A stretch of 64,000 nucleotides of DNA from an uncultured Clostridia bacterium (GCA_944368925.1 CALVXG010000001.1:186001-250000), one strand, 5' to 3'. Positions 42,939 to 53,096 are shown, counted from the stretch's first letter. The notes: a model not told the origin generated them from the sequence alone. Program-made: numbers and translations.

Positions 42939-45398
42939 TCATTCTTTCCTGCCGTCCGTATACACGGCGCTCTCCAAAATCGTGCGTAAAATCAGCTTAC
43001 ACGAACACGCCATGTCCGCTTCCCGTATCCTGCCCCGCCTGTACGCGCGCAAGATCTTTCTTTGCACGCTCCCCGAGCCGGGCATGACGAGATCGTTGCC
43101 CGAAGAAATGCACTCCTCCGCCGACGCCGCTTCTTTGCCCGTGGCAAACCAGTCCGTCATGACGATGCCCGAAAAGCCCCATTCGCACCGCAAGACGTCC
43201 ACGCAGAGCGCGCGCGTATTGGATACGTACGCTCCATTGACGCGGTTGTACGACGTCATGACCGCTTTCGGGTTTCCCTCTTTCACCGCGATCTCGAACG
43301 CTTTCAGATGCGCTTCGCGAAGCGCACGCTCCGAGATTTCCGCCGACATGCGCCGACGCTCCTCTTCCCGATCGTTGCACACAAAATGCTTGTACGTCAC
43401 CCCGATTCCGCCGCAAGAGTTGACCCCCTGCGACAGGGATGCCGCCAGCTTTCCCGTAAGGAGCGGATCCTCCGAATAATATTCGAAGCTCCGCCCGCAC
43501 AGCGGATTTCTGTGCAGGTTCATCCCCGGCGCCAGCCATAACGTCACGCCCGTTTCCAAAAGTTCCGCGCCCGTCGCGCGGCCCATTTCGTAGAGCAGGC
43601 CGCAATCCCACGTCTGCGCGACGAGCGTCTCGCACGGCCATTGCGTGCAATACTGGTACCGAAACGCCTGCCCTTCTTTTTCTTTCGGAGAAAACAGCGC
43701 CAGCAATTTTTTCAAAAGGCCGTGCCGCAGATTTTCCGGCACGACGGGCATCGTAAACCACTTGCTCCCGACGTCCGCCGCACGGGGCGTAAGGTTCACC
43801 CCCTGCGGCCCGTCGCACATATTGATATTCGGGATCCCCTTCTTTAAAAGTTTCGACGTCGTTTTGCCGACCGCCCCGTACGTTAAATTGTACGTCTTGC
43901 CGAAATATCCCGCACCCACGACCAGCCGCGCTTTGTCGCGCGCGCGGAGCGCCTTGTACAGATCTTCCGTCTTTTGGTCAAATTTCGGATGATACGTATA
44001 TTCGTTTCTGCGCATGACGATCCCGCCCGTATATTCGGCTACGGGCGGCTCCTCTGCGCTCTCCGTGAGTGCGGAAGCGGGAAAGTCGGGAATTTCCATA
44101 CGCGCCTTCGCCGCGCTCTTGCACAATTCCGTCGTCACCGTTTCCCGAAATCGGATCGCCGCCGCCGTCTGTAAATTTTCGCTCGAATTTCCCACGCGCA
44201 AAAGGTAATCGCCCTTTTCGATTTTATAGCGCGATTCCCCTTCAAAATAACTCGCCAACACCGACAGCTCGAACAGCATGCGCACTTCGCATTCTGCCCC
44301 GGGCGCCAGCTCCTCCGTCTTCGCAAAGGCGACAAGCCGCTGCGCTTCCTTCACGATGCTGCCCTTGGGCAGCGCCGCATAGACCTGCACCACTTCGCGG
44401 CCCGCCTTTTCGCCCACGTTTTTTACCTTCGCCGCAACTACCGCACGCCCGCCGAGCAGTGACACCTGCGCGTCCGAAATACGGAATTGCGTGTACGAAA
44501 GGCCGTACCCGAACGGATACCGCGGCATAAACCCCGCACTCTCAAACCATTTGTATCCGATAAAAATTCCTTCTTTGTAGATATCGTGCAGCGCGTCGCC
44601 GTTGCGCGAACCGTATTCGTTCGCAAACGGGTATTGTCCGTAATTTCTGCCCCACGTATCCGCCAATTTGCCGCAAAAATTCTCTTTCCCCGTCAGCACG
44701 TCCGCCAGCGCGTTCCCGCCTTCCATGCCGCCTTGCACCATGTATACGATCGCGTCCGCTCCGATCTCCTCGTCAAACGTCAGATCGATCATACCCGCGG
44801 AATTGATCACCAGGACAAGTTTGGGAAACAGCTCTTTTAGACGGCGCAGATGCTCCAGCTCTTCCGCCGCGATCAAAAAATCGCCTTCCTCGTCCCTGCG
44901 GTCTCCGCCTTCGCCCGCCTGCCGCGTCAGAACGTAAACCGCCGTGTCCGTCTGAACGTCTTCCTCTTTGATCGCGCCGCCGTACGGCGCACGGAAACAA
45001 TGCGCCTGCGCCTCCGCCATCAGCCGCGTAAAATCAAAGCACGGCCGCGAAAACAGCTTGTCGGTCTCCTCTTCCCATTTGCGGTGCGCCTCCGCATACA
45101 ACGTATCCAGCTCATCCAACCATCGGCCCGTGCATACCTGCCAGCCCGCGTTCAGAAATCCCTGCTCGACGTTTACGCGCGTGCGCGGATGCACTTCTCC
45201 GCTGCCCGTGCCGCCCGCTTCCGTATACCGCACGCCGCGCCCGAACAGGGAGACCTTCCCGCCCGTCAGCGGGAGAGCAGCATGCTCGTTTTTCAGCAGC
45301 ACGATCCCCTGCGCACATACCCTGCGGGCCAACGCCCGATTCTTTTCTTCCCGCTCGCTGATTGCGTCGCTTTTCGGCGCACGTACCACCGATTTCAT
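42939..45398 (-). CDS. Glycoside hydrolase family 3 protein with swapped domain order
   Basis: An 819-residue protein in which the domains run in reverse of classic GH3. Residues ~20-300 are the C-domain (ARRVCAQGIVLLKNEHAALPL, GGMEGGNALADVLTG, YPFGYGLSYTQF), followed by an Fn3-like module (~310-420). The TIM-barrel N-domain (~480-800) contains MCDGPQGVN, YYSEDPLLTG, GVTYKHFVCNDREEERR and the nucleophile motif GIVMTDWFATG (Asp near residue 745). It probably acts as a beta-glucosidase or beta-xylosidase. No signal peptide. ATG 45398 has AAAGGAG upstream; it ends near the rarA start. Confidence 0.9.
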   Translation of the reverse strand: MKSVVRAPKSDAISEREEKNRALARRVCAQGIVLLKNEHAALPLTGGKVSLFGRGVRYTEAGGTGSGEVHPRTRVNVEQGFLNAGWQVCTGRWLDELDTLYAEAHRKWEEETDKLFSRPCFDFTRLMAEAQAHCFRAPYGGAIKEEDVQTDTAVYVLTRQAGEGGDRRDEEGDFLIAAEELEHLRRLKELFPKLVLVINSAGMIDLTFDEEIGADAIVYMVQGGMEGGNALADVLTGKENFCGKLADTWGRNYGQYPFANEYGSRNGDALHDIYKEGIFIGYKWFESAGFMPRYPFGYGLSYTQFRISDAQVSLLGGRAVVAAKVKNVGEKAGREVVQVYAALPKGSIVKEAQRLVAFAKTEELAPGAECEVRMLFELSVLASYFEGESRYKIEKGDYLLRVGNSSENLQTAAAIRFRETVTTELCKSAAKARMEIPDFPASALTESAEEPPVAEYTGGIVMRRNEYTYHPKFDQKTEDLYKALRARDKARLVVGAGYFGKTYNLTYGAVGKTTSKLLKKGIPNINMCDGPQGVNLTPRAADVGSKWFTMPVVPENLRHGLLKKLLALFSPKEKEGQAFRYQYCTQWPCETLVAQTWDCGLLYEMGRATGAELLETGVTLWLAPGMNLHRNPLCGRSFEYYSEDPLLTGKLAASLSQGVNSCGGIGVTYKHFVCNDREEERRRMSAEISERALREAHLKAFEIAVKEGNPKAVMTSYNRVNGAYVSNTRALCVDVLRCEWGFSGIVMTDWFATGKEAASAEECISSGNDLVMPGSGSVQRKILRAYRRGRIREADMACSCKLILRTILESAVYTDGRKE

Positions 45399-45417
45399 AC
45401 TTTTTACTCCTTTCCTG

Positions 45418-46527
<1,110 letters not shown>

Positions 46528-46540
46528 TTAAATTTATGAT

Positions 46541-46570
46541 ATTATACTCTCCGAAAACACTCCCTGTCAA
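46541..46570 (-). promoter_or_regulatory. Promoter of mnmA
   Basis: Minus strand TTGACA, 18-base spacer, TATAAT. Its -35 box directly abuts the terminator of the upstream kinase-like gene. Confidence 0.85.
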
Positions 46571-46574
46571 ATAA

Positions 46575-46598
46575 AAAAGAGCGGCTCCCCGCTCTTTT
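46575..46598 (-). terminator. Terminator of the cytidylate-kinase-like gene
   Basis: A 10-bp stem, AAAAGAGCGG (46575-46584) with 46589-46598, loop CTCC, and a T-run on the minus strand. A near-identical hairpin is kept in the decayed copy at 28176-28197. Confidence 0.85.
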
Positions 46599-46667
46599 CC
46601 AGGCTATGCCTGCTTTCTTACTCTTTCCGACACCTTTCGCGCTCATGTATGACGCCGCAAGCGTGCC

Positions 46668-47246
46668 TCAATCCTTTACGTGCGAAATATACGACAACGC
46701 ACAATCCACACATCCGTCTACACCGATCAGTCCGCTGTCCAGGCACAGATGATGGTTCTCCGCCATGCCCCACTTCTGATCGGTATAGTATTCATAATAC
46801 TTCTTGCGCTTTTTGTCCGTCGCCTTGATGTGTTCTTCCATCTTTTCGGGCGCGACCCCCGTGTCCATCGCGAGCTTGCGCTCTACTCTCTTCGCCAGCG
46901 GCGCATGAATGTAGATCTTGATGCTGTCCTCCACGATCACGTCCGAACACCGCCCGATCAGAACACACGGCCCTTCCTGCGCCAACCGCTTGATAAGATT
47001 CGACTGCGCAATGTATATCTGATCCGTCATCGGCATCTGATAGTACGAATACAACGTCCGCGAAAAAAGCCCCGGCGCACTCTCCTCATAATGCTTCATA
47101 AACTCGGGGGAAAGATTGCTGTCCTCCGCCGCCATCGAAATGAGATCTTTGTCGTAAAACGGAATCTTCAATTCGTGTGCCAGCTTTATGCCGAATTCCC
47201 TGCCGCCGCTTCCGAACTGACGGCTGATCGTTATAACTTTGTTCAT
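46668..47246 (-). CDS. Cytidylate kinase-like family protein
   Basis: A 192-residue P-loop kinase of the cytidylate-kinase-like family, not canonical Cmk. The N-terminus reads ITISRQFGSGGREFGIKLA, the family form of the P-loop, then FYDKDLISMAAE, CVLIGRCSDVI, IYIHAPLAKRVER and a DKKRKKYYEYYTDQKWG lid. The true nucleotide substrate is not proven for this family. ATG 47246 has GGAGG close upstream. A deleted copy of this locus is at 28171-28450. Confidence 0.88.
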   Translation of the reverse strand: MNKVITISRQFGSGGREFGIKLAHELKIPFYDKDLISMAAEDSNLSPEFMKHYEESAPGLFSRTLYSYYQMPMTDQIYIAQSNLIKRLAQEGPCVLIGRCSDVIVEDSIKIYIHAPLAKRVERKLAMDTGVAPEKMEEHIKATDKKRKKYYEYYTDQKWGMAENHHLCLDSGLIGVDGCVDCALSYISHVKD

Positions 47247-47441
47247 ACAACCTCCTTCGCTGAGCATCCGCTTCGCTTCTATATTTATTAAACCGCAAAA
47301 TTAAGATTTTGTCAATAGTTCCGCTAAATTTTTACGCTCCGTCGTTCATTTTTTCGCTTCCGTCACGCAAATTAAAAAAACGTAATGCGCCGATGCCGCC
47401 GCCCGCAAATGTTTTGCGGTCGGCGGCATCCTTTTCAACGC

Positions 47442-48539
47442 TTATGCGACAAACAGCCAGACGTAATAGGCGATAAACCCTGCAAGCAGAATCACGCCGC
47501 CGACTTTGCCGAGCGTATGCTTTTTAAAGAAAGAGAGGACGTACAGCAAAACCGCCGCCGCGAGCGCGACGAGCGCGTCGATCAGGTTGGCCTGTGTAAA
47601 CGTCAGAGGATACACCAGCGACGCGAGTCCCGCGACGATGAATATGTTGAAAATATTGCTCCCGATGATGTTGCCGACCGCAATATCCGTCTCCCCTTTG
47701 AACGCCGCCACGACAGACGTGACGAGCTCGGGAAGCGACGTGCCGACCGCCACAATCGTCAGCCCTATGATGCGCTCGGAAAGTCCCGCCGCCACCGCGA
47801 TCTCCCGCGCCGCATCGACCAAAAGCGTTCCGCCGCCTACGACCATCGCCAGCCCGACCACCAGCAATACGATCAGAAACCAGAGCTTTTCCTGCATCTT
47901 TTCCATCCAGCGCGAAAAGGCTCCGCCCTTTTTCTCCGCTTCTTCCTTTTTCTCGATCGTGATCACTTCCGCTTTCCCAGCTTCCGCACGCTCCGCCGCT
48001 TCCTCCGCAAAAACCTGTTCGGGTTTACTCGGTTCGTCCGCGATCGTGCCGAGCGATTCGCTCAGCGGATGCAGACTCTTTTGTTCGCGGAATGCGTTCC
48101 GGAAAAGCAGATACATATAGATCGAAAAGACGACAAGCAGCACGATCCCGTCATACCAGGTCAGCGACTTGCCCCAATACCCGAGACCGATCAGCAATAC
48201 ACTCGCCAAAAGCAGGACGGGAAAATCCAGCTTCAGCGATATTTTCTGCACGGGCAGATCGTGCACCAACGCCGATACGCCCAGAATCAGAAGTATGTTC
48301 GCAATGTTGCTCCCGACTACGTTCCCGATCGAAATATCCGTCGAATGCTGCAGCGCGGACGTCACCGACACCGCAAGCTCGGGCGCGCTCGTCCCGAACG
48401 CCACGATCGTAAGCCCGATCACCAGGGGCGAGATGCGGCACTTCTTTGCAAGCCCCGCTCCGCCGTCCACAAACCAGTCCGCCCCTTTCACCAAAAGCGC
48501 AAGACCGACTATCAGCAAAAAAATCTGTAACGCAAGCAT
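47442..48539 (-). CDS. CaCA-family sodium/calcium exchanger (YrbG-like)
   Basis: A 365-residue membrane protein made of two inverted halves. The alpha-1 repeat is GTSAPELAVSV…GNVVGSNIANILL and the alpha-2 repeat is GTSLPELVTSV…GNIIGSNIFNIFI. A hydrophilic loop of about 70 residues rich in Glu and Lys separates the halves. It probably exchanges Ca2+ for Na+, K+ or H+. I chose ATG 48539 (MLALQIFLL) since AAAGAGAG precedes it. Transcribed from the promoter at 48584-48612. Confidence 0.93.
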   Translation of the reverse strand: MLALQIFLLIVGLALLVKGADWFVDGGAGLAKKCRISPLVIGLTIVAFGTSAPELAVSVTSALQHSTDISIGNVVGSNIANILLILGVSALVHDLPVQKISLKLDFPVLLLASVLLIGLGYWGKSLTWYDGIVLLVVFSIYMYLLFRNAFREQKSLHPLSESLGTIADEPSKPEQVFAEEAAERAEAGKAEVITIEKKEEAEKKGGAFSRWMEKMQEKLWFLIVLLVVGLAMVVGGGTLLVDAAREIAVAAGLSERIIGLTIVAVGTSLPELVTSVVAAFKGETDIAVGNIIGSNIFNIFIVAGLASLVYPLTFTQANLIDALVALAAAVLLYVLSFFKKHTLGKVGGVILLAGFIAYYVWLFVA

Positions 48540-48583
48540 CTCTCTTTTTTTCCTATGTAGATTATTTTTGACCTTCACCGAGT

Positions 48584-48612
48584 ATTGTAAACATTTTCAC
48601 CGAAAATGTCAA
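48584..48612 (-). promoter_or_regulatory. Promoter of the CaCA exchanger gene
   Basis: Minus strand TTGACA, 17-base spacer, TACAAT. The -35 box begins at the very end of the terminator of the Trp transporter operon. Confidence 0.85.
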
Positions 48613-48640
48613 GGGAGCGGCCCCGCTTGAGGCCGCTCCC
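48613..48640 (-). terminator. Terminator of the Trp transporter operon
   Basis: A 10-bp perfect stem, GGGAGCGGCC (48613-48622) with 48631-48640. It lies 11 bases past the ATPase stop. The T-run after it on the minus strand is weak because the next promoter starts there. Confidence 0.75.
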
Positions 48641-48651
48641 GCATTTTATTT

Positions 48652-49425
48652 TTAATTCCCGCACTCGATGGAGATTTCGTTGAACAGCGCCAACAGATTG
48701 TCCACTTTCTGCTTCGCCTTTTCTTCGCCCGCCGCATCCAGCACCACGTGCCCTTTGTCAAACATACACAGACGCGTCCCGTATTGCTCCGCAAAACGAA
48801 GATTGTGCGTCACCATCAGCGTCGTGATCCCTTTTTCCCGCACGATCTTGTCCGTCAAGACCATCGTCTGCTCCGCCGTCTTCGGATCCAGCGCCGCCGT
48901 GTGCTCGTCCAAAAGCAAAATCTTGATGGGCGTCATCGTCGCGATCAGCAAGGTCAAAACCTGCCTCTGCCCGCCCGAAAGCGAACCTACGGGCGTGTTC
49001 ATCCGATCTTCCAGTCCCAAACCCAACGGACGAAGCATATCCCTGTACGCGCTCACGCGCTTTTTGTTCAGCCCCGCCGTCAGTCCGTACGCCTTGCCCT
49101 TGTTTTCCGCGATCGCCATGTTCTCCGCAATCGTCATGCTGTTCGCCGTCCCTCTCGAAGGATCCTGAAATACCCTGCCGATCTCCCGCGCACGAACGTA
49201 TTCCTTCCTGTCCGTAATGTCCTCCCCGTCCAGGAAGATCTTCCCCGCGTCCGGAAACAACGTCCCGCTCACCAGGTTCAAAAGCGTCGTCTTGCCCGAT
49301 CCGTTGCTCCCCACAATGGATACAAATTCACCTTCTCGCACCGAGAAATTAAATTGATCAAACAAAACCGATTCGTCCGGCGTGCCGCGGTTGAAACGCT
49401 TTTCGATTCCTTTCAGTTCAAGCAT
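48652..49425 (-). CDS. ABC transporter ATP-binding protein, tryptophan uptake (TrpZ-like)
   Basis: A 257-residue ATPase with Walker A GSNGSGKTTLLN, signature SLSGGQRQVLTLL, Walker B ILLLDEHTAALDP (EHTAALDP instead of EPTAALDP, as in the YcjV/ABC_sub_bind partners) and H-loop VTHNL. It belongs to the family paired with BMP-like ABC_sub_bind proteins. It overlaps the permease gene by 8 bases. The Trp assignment rests on the T-box upstream of the operon. Confidence 0.9.
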   Translation of the reverse strand: MLELKGIEKRFNRGTPDESVLFDQFNFSVREGEFVSIVGSNGSGKTTLLNLVSGTLFPDAGKIFLDGEDITDRKEYVRAREIGRVFQDPSRGTANSMTIAENMAIAENKGKAYGLTAGLNKKRVSAYRDMLRPLGLGLEDRMNTPVGSLSGGQRQVLTLLIATMTPIKILLLDEHTAALDPKTAEQTMVLTDKIVREKGITTLMVTHNLRFAEQYGTRLCMFDKGHVVLDAAGEEKAKQKVDNLLALFNEISIECGN

Positions 49426-50356
49426 CGCTCCCGCCTCCTTTCTCACCCTGACGCGCCCGCTTTCTCTTCACAAACCCTTTCAGCGTCCTGCCGATCAGTC
49501 CGCTGTCAAAGACCAGCACCAAAACAAACAACACCGCTACGATCAGCTTCGTGTAATCGCTCCCCAGCAGCAAAAGCGCCGCCGTAAGGATCGCATAATA
49601 CAGCACCGCGCCGATCACCACGCCCGTCGTGTCCGCCATCACGCGGATATGCTTGGAGATCACACACCCGATGATCACGCATGCGAGCGCGATCACCACC
49701 GTGCCCGTGCCCATGCTCGAATTGTAAACCGACCCGTTCTGACAGTAAAAACTTCCCGCAAACCCCACAAGCCCGTTCGCAATCGATAGGCCCAGCATCT
49801 TGTAATTGTCCGTGTTCCTGCCCATCTGCGTCACAAGCTGCGGATTGTCGCCCGTCGCTCGGAGCATGAACCCGCTCTTCGTCTTCAAAAACAGATCCAG
49901 CAATACCTTGCACAGCGCCACAAACAACAGCACGAACAAAACCGCTACATAGTTCGCCGCCGCCCGCGGAAGCGAATCCAGCATCGAATTGTGCAACAGC
50001 GTGTCCAACTGCGAAAACGCCACCTGCGCCCCGCCCGCGATCAGATAATTCACCGAAAGCAGCGCCGTCATCGTGATGATCCCCGAAAGCAAACCGTTGA
50101 TCTTCAGCTTGACGTGCAAAACGCCCGTTACGAACCCCGCCAAAGCTCCCGCCGCAAACGCCGCGATCATCCCGACATACCACGGACATCCGTTCACCAA
50201 AAGCACCGAAAATACCACGCCGCCCAACGGAAAACTGCCGTCTACCGTCAGATCCGGGAAGTCCAGGATCTTATACGTTATGTAGACTCCCAGTCCCACG
50301 ATCGCATAGATAAAACCCATCTGCAAAATGGTACTCATCTGATTGAGAAAAAACAT
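49418..50356 (-). CDS. ABC transporter permease, tryptophan uptake (TrpY-like)
   Basis: A 312-residue branched-chain-type permease (BPD_transp_2 family) with about eight to nine helices: GVYITYKILDFPDLTVDGSFPLGG at the N-terminus, KTKSGFMLRATGDNPQLV in the middle and ANGLVGFAG afterwards. This is the family used by ABC_sub_bind-type importers. It lies 33 bases after the binding-protein gene, with the ATPase gene following. Confidence 0.92.
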   Translation of the reverse strand: MFFLNQMSTILQMGFIYAIVGLGVYITYKILDFPDLTVDGSFPLGGVVFSVLLVNGCPWYVGMIAAFAAGALAGFVTGVLHVKLKINGLLSGIITMTALLSVNYLIAGGAQVAFSQLDTLLHNSMLDSLPRAAANYVAVLFVLLFVALCKVLLDLFLKTKSGFMLRATGDNPQLVTQMGRNTDNYKMLGLSIANGLVGFAGSFYCQNGSVYNSSMGTGTVVIALACVIIGCVISKHIRVMADTTGVVIGAVLYYAILTAALLLLGSDYTKLIVAVLFVLVLVFDSGLIGRTLKGFVKRKRARQGEKGGGSDA

Positions 50357-50389
50357 AGCCGCTCCTTTCCTTCCCGCTTTGAAATCTCT

Positions 50390-51376
50390 TTATGCCGCCG
50401 CCGTATCGTTCGCACCTTCGTATGCCGCAGGAAGCGTAAACCCGAGCTCCGCACATACCGCCGAATTGTAATCTACCGAATAACCGTCCTCGATCGTCTC
50501 AAACTTGAATTCTCCCGAGATCGGCGTTCCGTCCAAAACGTCCGCAATCATTCCGCCCGTCACTTCTCCGAGCGCAAAATAGTCCAGCGAACAGCTCGCT
50601 ATGCATCCCAGCTTCACCTGCTCGATCTCGCTCCCGAATACCGGTTTGCCCGCCGTCTTCGCCTTGTCCAGCACCGTCGCCAAATTGTTCACCACGTTGT
50701 TGTCCGTAAGATTGTTCAGACAATCTACCTTTTCCAACAGCACGCTCGCCGCCGAAGGAATATCCTCCGCCGTGTCCACGGGCTGCGTCACGATCTCGAT
50801 CCCGTAATCGGACGCCATCGCCTCGAATTCCGCAATCTGCGAAACAGAATTCGCTTCCGATTTCGTGTACAGGATCCCCACTTTGACCGCATCCGTGCGA
50901 TCCGGCTCTTTCTCTTTGTAAAAATCCGAAATAAGCTTCAGCTGGCTGGATACGGGAAGTTTGTCCGACGTCCCCGTCACGTTCTTGAACAACGAAAAAT
51001 CCGCACTCTCCGCCAAAGGATCGGAAACAGCCGTGAATACCACCGGCACGCTGCCCCGCGACTGCGAAGCCAGCGCATACGCCGAAGGCGTCGCGATCCC
51101 CACCGCTACCGCCGGCGCACGGTTGATCAGCGTGGACGCATACGTCGTGTTGTCCGCATCCACTCCCTTCGCATTGTAATACACGATGTTGATCTTGTCT
51201 TCCGTATAGCCGCGCTTCTCCAGTCCCGACAAAATTCCGTCATAACAATTCTTCAGCGATCCGTGCTCCGCATACTGCAATATGCCGATCACCGGACGCT
51301 TGTCACAACCTACGAACATCACCGCACTCATGCACCCGAGCACAATGCTCAGTACAATCAAAAGAAACTTTTTCAT
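50390..51376 (-). CDS. ABC transporter substrate-binding lipoprotein, tryptophan (TrpX-like)
   Basis: A 328-residue lipoprotein; the signal MKKFLLIVLSIVLGCMSAVM has a lipobox ending in Cys near residue 24 (FVGC). The mature part is of the ABC_sub_bind family: IGILQYAEHGSLKNCYDG, IATPSAYALAS, VVFTAVSDPLA, GTSDKLPV and VGILYTKSEANS. Members regulated by Trp or Tyr T-boxes are named TrpX. ATG 51376 is chosen over an open frame to 51466 that runs into the T-box terminator. Confidence 0.92.
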   Translation of the reverse strand: MKKFLLIVLSIVLGCMSAVMFVGCDKRPVIGILQYAEHGSLKNCYDGILSGLEKRGYTEDKINIVYYNAKGVDADNTTYASTLINRAPAVAVGIATPSAYALASQSRGSVPVVFTAVSDPLAESADFSLFKNVTGTSDKLPVSSQLKLISDFYKEKEPDRTDAVKVGILYTKSEANSVSQIAEFEAMASDYGIEIVTQPVDTAEDIPSAASVLLEKVDCLNNLTDNNVVNNLATVLDKAKTAGKPVFGSEIEQVKLGCIASCSLDYFALGEVTGGMIADVLDGTPISGEFKFETIEDGYSVDYNSAVCAELGFTLPAAYEGANDTAAA

Positions 51377-51420
51377 GACTCTGTCTCCTCTATAAAAATA
51401 ATTACCACGTTTGGAAAATA

Positions 51421-51716
51421 AAAAAACACGATACCTTCGTTCGGGACGAAAGTACCGTGTTGCCACCCGATTTCACGGCCGCTTATGAAAGCCGCCGCCT
51501 CATTGCAGATACGCTTGCGTAAACCCAACGTTTACATAAGTTATATCCCCTTTCTGTAACGCGAAAGACGCGTCATCCGCTACCCCTGCCTCGCAGGCTC
51601 GAAGATGCCCTCGACAGTCCATTCGCCTGACCGCGACCGCTTTTTCACACCAACCAAAAGCTCTCTGAACATCGCAACGCCCGGTTACTCTTCTGTCTCA
51701 TCGGTTTTTATTTTTT
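51421..51716 (-). promoter_or_regulatory. T-box riboswitch, tryptophan-specific (UGG specifier)
   Basis: A leader of about 295 bases with all T-box parts on the minus strand: Stem I with AGAGAGCTTTTGGTTGGTG and GTGAAAAAGC, a specifier loop CGAA-TGG-AC (codon complement at 51619-51621), the T-box sequence GGGTGGCAACACGG (51455-51468 complement) and a 14-bp terminator, ACACGATACCTTCG (51426-51439) with 51447-51460, ending in a T-run. Uncharged tRNA-Trp should turn on the transporter genes. Confidence 0.93.
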
Positions 51717-51720
51717 CTAT

Positions 51721-51749
51721 ACTATACCACTCCGCCGCACGATTGTCAA
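51721..51749 (-). promoter_or_regulatory. Promoter of the Trp T-box operon
   Basis: Minus strand TTGACA, 17-base spacer, TATAGT, just before the leader. Confidence 0.88.
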
Positions 51750-51780
51750 ACGTTTCGGACAAGAAATTTTTAACAATTTT

Positions 51781-51812
51781 AAACGCGGGCAGGTTCCTCC
51801 CCGCCCGCGTTT
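51781..51812 (-). terminator. Terminator of the rubredoxin gene
   Basis: Stem AAACGCGGGC (51781-51790) with 51803-51812. A T5 run follows on the plus strand and a TTGTTAAAAATTT stretch on the minus strand. It lies about 45 bases past the rubredoxin stop. Confidence 0.75.
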
Positions 51813-51855
51813 TTCGGCCTTTGCTTTACCCTTCCGTATAAACGGAAGTACGGCT

Positions 51856-52017
51856 TTACTCAGCCTTGTTGAACTGATCTTTGCCTACGCCGCAGATCGG
51901 GCAGGTAAAATCGTCGGGAATATCTTCCCATTTCGTGCCGGGTGCGATCCCGTTGTCCGGATCGCCGGCCGCTTCGTCATATTCGTAACCGCAAACGGAA
52001 CATACATATTTTGCCAT
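51856..52017 (-). CDS. Rubredoxin
   Basis: A 53-residue protein starting [20 protein letters not shown] and ending with [12 protein letters not shown]. The two CxxC(G) pairs (Cys6/Cys9 and Cys39/Cys42) hold one iron. It is a small cytoplasmic electron carrier, usually used in oxygen or peroxide reduction by anaerobes. ATG 52017 follows GGAGATGG. A single-gene unit with its own promoter at 52050-52077 and terminator at 51781-51812. Confidence 0.97.
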   Translation of the reverse strand: MAKYVCSVCGYEYDEAAGDPDNGIAPGTKWEDIPDDFTCPICGVGKDQFNKAE

Positions 52018-52049
52018 AACCTTCCATCTCCTTTTTTTCTGATATTCTT

Positions 52050-52077
52050 ATTATAGCAGATTTTTTCGCAATTACAA
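52050..52077 (-). promoter_or_regulatory. Promoter of rubredoxin
   Basis: Minus strand TTGTAA, 16-base spacer, TATAAT, about 33 bases before the start codon. Confidence 0.7.
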
Positions 52078-52095
52078 GCGATTTTTCAGAATTTT

Positions 52096-52542
52096 TTATT
52101 TACTTCCCGTCGAACCGAACCCGCCTTCGCCGCGGACGGTATCGGAAAGTTCGTCCGTCTCTTCAAACTGCGCATACACGTACGGCATGATCACAAGCTG
52201 CGCCACCCGCTCGAACGGCTCGATGCTCTGCTCGTAGCGGCTGTGATTGTGCAGCGCGACGCGGATCTCCCCACGGTAATCGCTGTCGATCACCCCCACT
52301 TTGTTCGCAGGCGCCAAACCCTTTTTGGTCGCAAGCCCGCTCCGCGCATAGATGAGCCCGACGTACCCTTGCGGGATCTCCGCCGCAAGGCCCGTATGTA
52401 TGATCGCCGTGTCGTGCGGCGCGATGCGCACCGCGTGCTCGCTCAGCGAATACAGATCCGCGCCCGCCGCGCTCTCGCTCCCGTACGTCGGCAGCTTCGC
52501 CTGCGGAAGCAATTTCTTGATCTTCAACGTGACTTTTTCCAT
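52096..52542 (-). CDS. dut: dUTP diphosphatase (dUTPase)
   Basis: A 148-residue trimeric dUTPase. Motif 1 AGADLYS, motif 2 YARSGLA, motif 3 GVIDSDYRGEIRVALHNHS, motif 4 RVAQLVIMP and motif 5 RGEGGFGSTG are all present. It removes dUTP and supplies dUMP. ATG 52542 follows a GGAGAA-type site; the frame runs further back into nrdG. It lies 14 bases after nrdG, so the pair forms a deoxynucleotide unit. Confidence 0.96.
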   Translation of the reverse strand: MEKVTLKIKKLLPQAKLPTYGSESAAGADLYSLSEHAVRIAPHDTAIIHTGLAAEIPQGYVGLIYARSGLATKKGLAPANKVGVIDSDYRGEIRVALHNHSRYEQSIEPFERVAQLVIMPYVYAQFEETDELSDTVRGEGGFGSTGSK

Positions 52543-52556
52543 CCTTTCTCCCCCCC

Positions 52557-53096
52557 TTACTTTTGATTGTAATTTCCGTCTTTCCACAAGCGCACCTGCT
52601 TTTCGCTCAACGTGCGCCGCACGTCGATGATGCGCTGGTTCGACGAACCGCGAAAGCGCAGCTTTAAATCTTTCAGACTCTCCACAAATTCACCGTCTAC
52701 CAAAATGTCGATCATCGAAAGCATCTCGTCCGTCACTTCGCAATACGCCTTTCCGCCCGGGATAAGATCCCGATCCAACGTGTATCCGCTGTAACACCAG
52801 ACCGTTTTTTGCGGGTACGTATTCCAAAATCTGCGCAAAAGCGTCACCAGCACGCGCTGATTCGACGGCTCGAACGGCTCGCCCCCCAAGAGGGAAAGCC
52901 CCGCAATGTATTCGTGCGCCAGCGCCTGCATGATCTCCTCTTCCGTCGCCTGCGTGTACTCTTTTCCGTACGAAAAATCCCACGCCTCCGCGTTGAAACA
53001 GCCTTTACACTTGTGCGTACACCCGCTCACGAACAGCGATACCCGTACGCCGACTCCGTTTGCCACATCGTATTTTTTTATATTCGCATAATTCAT
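52557..53096 (-). CDS. nrdG: Anaerobic ribonucleotide reductase activating protein NrdG
   Basis: A 179-residue radical SAM enzyme with the NrdG form of the cluster motif, CTHKCKGCFNAEAW (Cys-x3-Cys-x2-Cys), plus GLSLLGGEPFEP and TVWCYSGYT. It makes the glycyl radical on NrdD. It lies 81 bases downstream of nrdD with the nrdD terminator between them, so expression probably needs readthrough or a separate promoter. Confidence 0.95.
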   Translation of the reverse strand: MNYANIKKYDVANGVGVRVSLFVSGCTHKCKGCFNAEAWDFSYGKEYTQATEEEIMQALAHEYIAGLSLLGGEPFEPSNQRVLVTLLRRFWNTYPQKTVWCYSGYTLDRDLIPGGKAYCEVTDEMLSMIDILVDGEFVESLKDLKLRFRGSSNQRIIDVRRTLSEKQVRLWKDGNYNQK

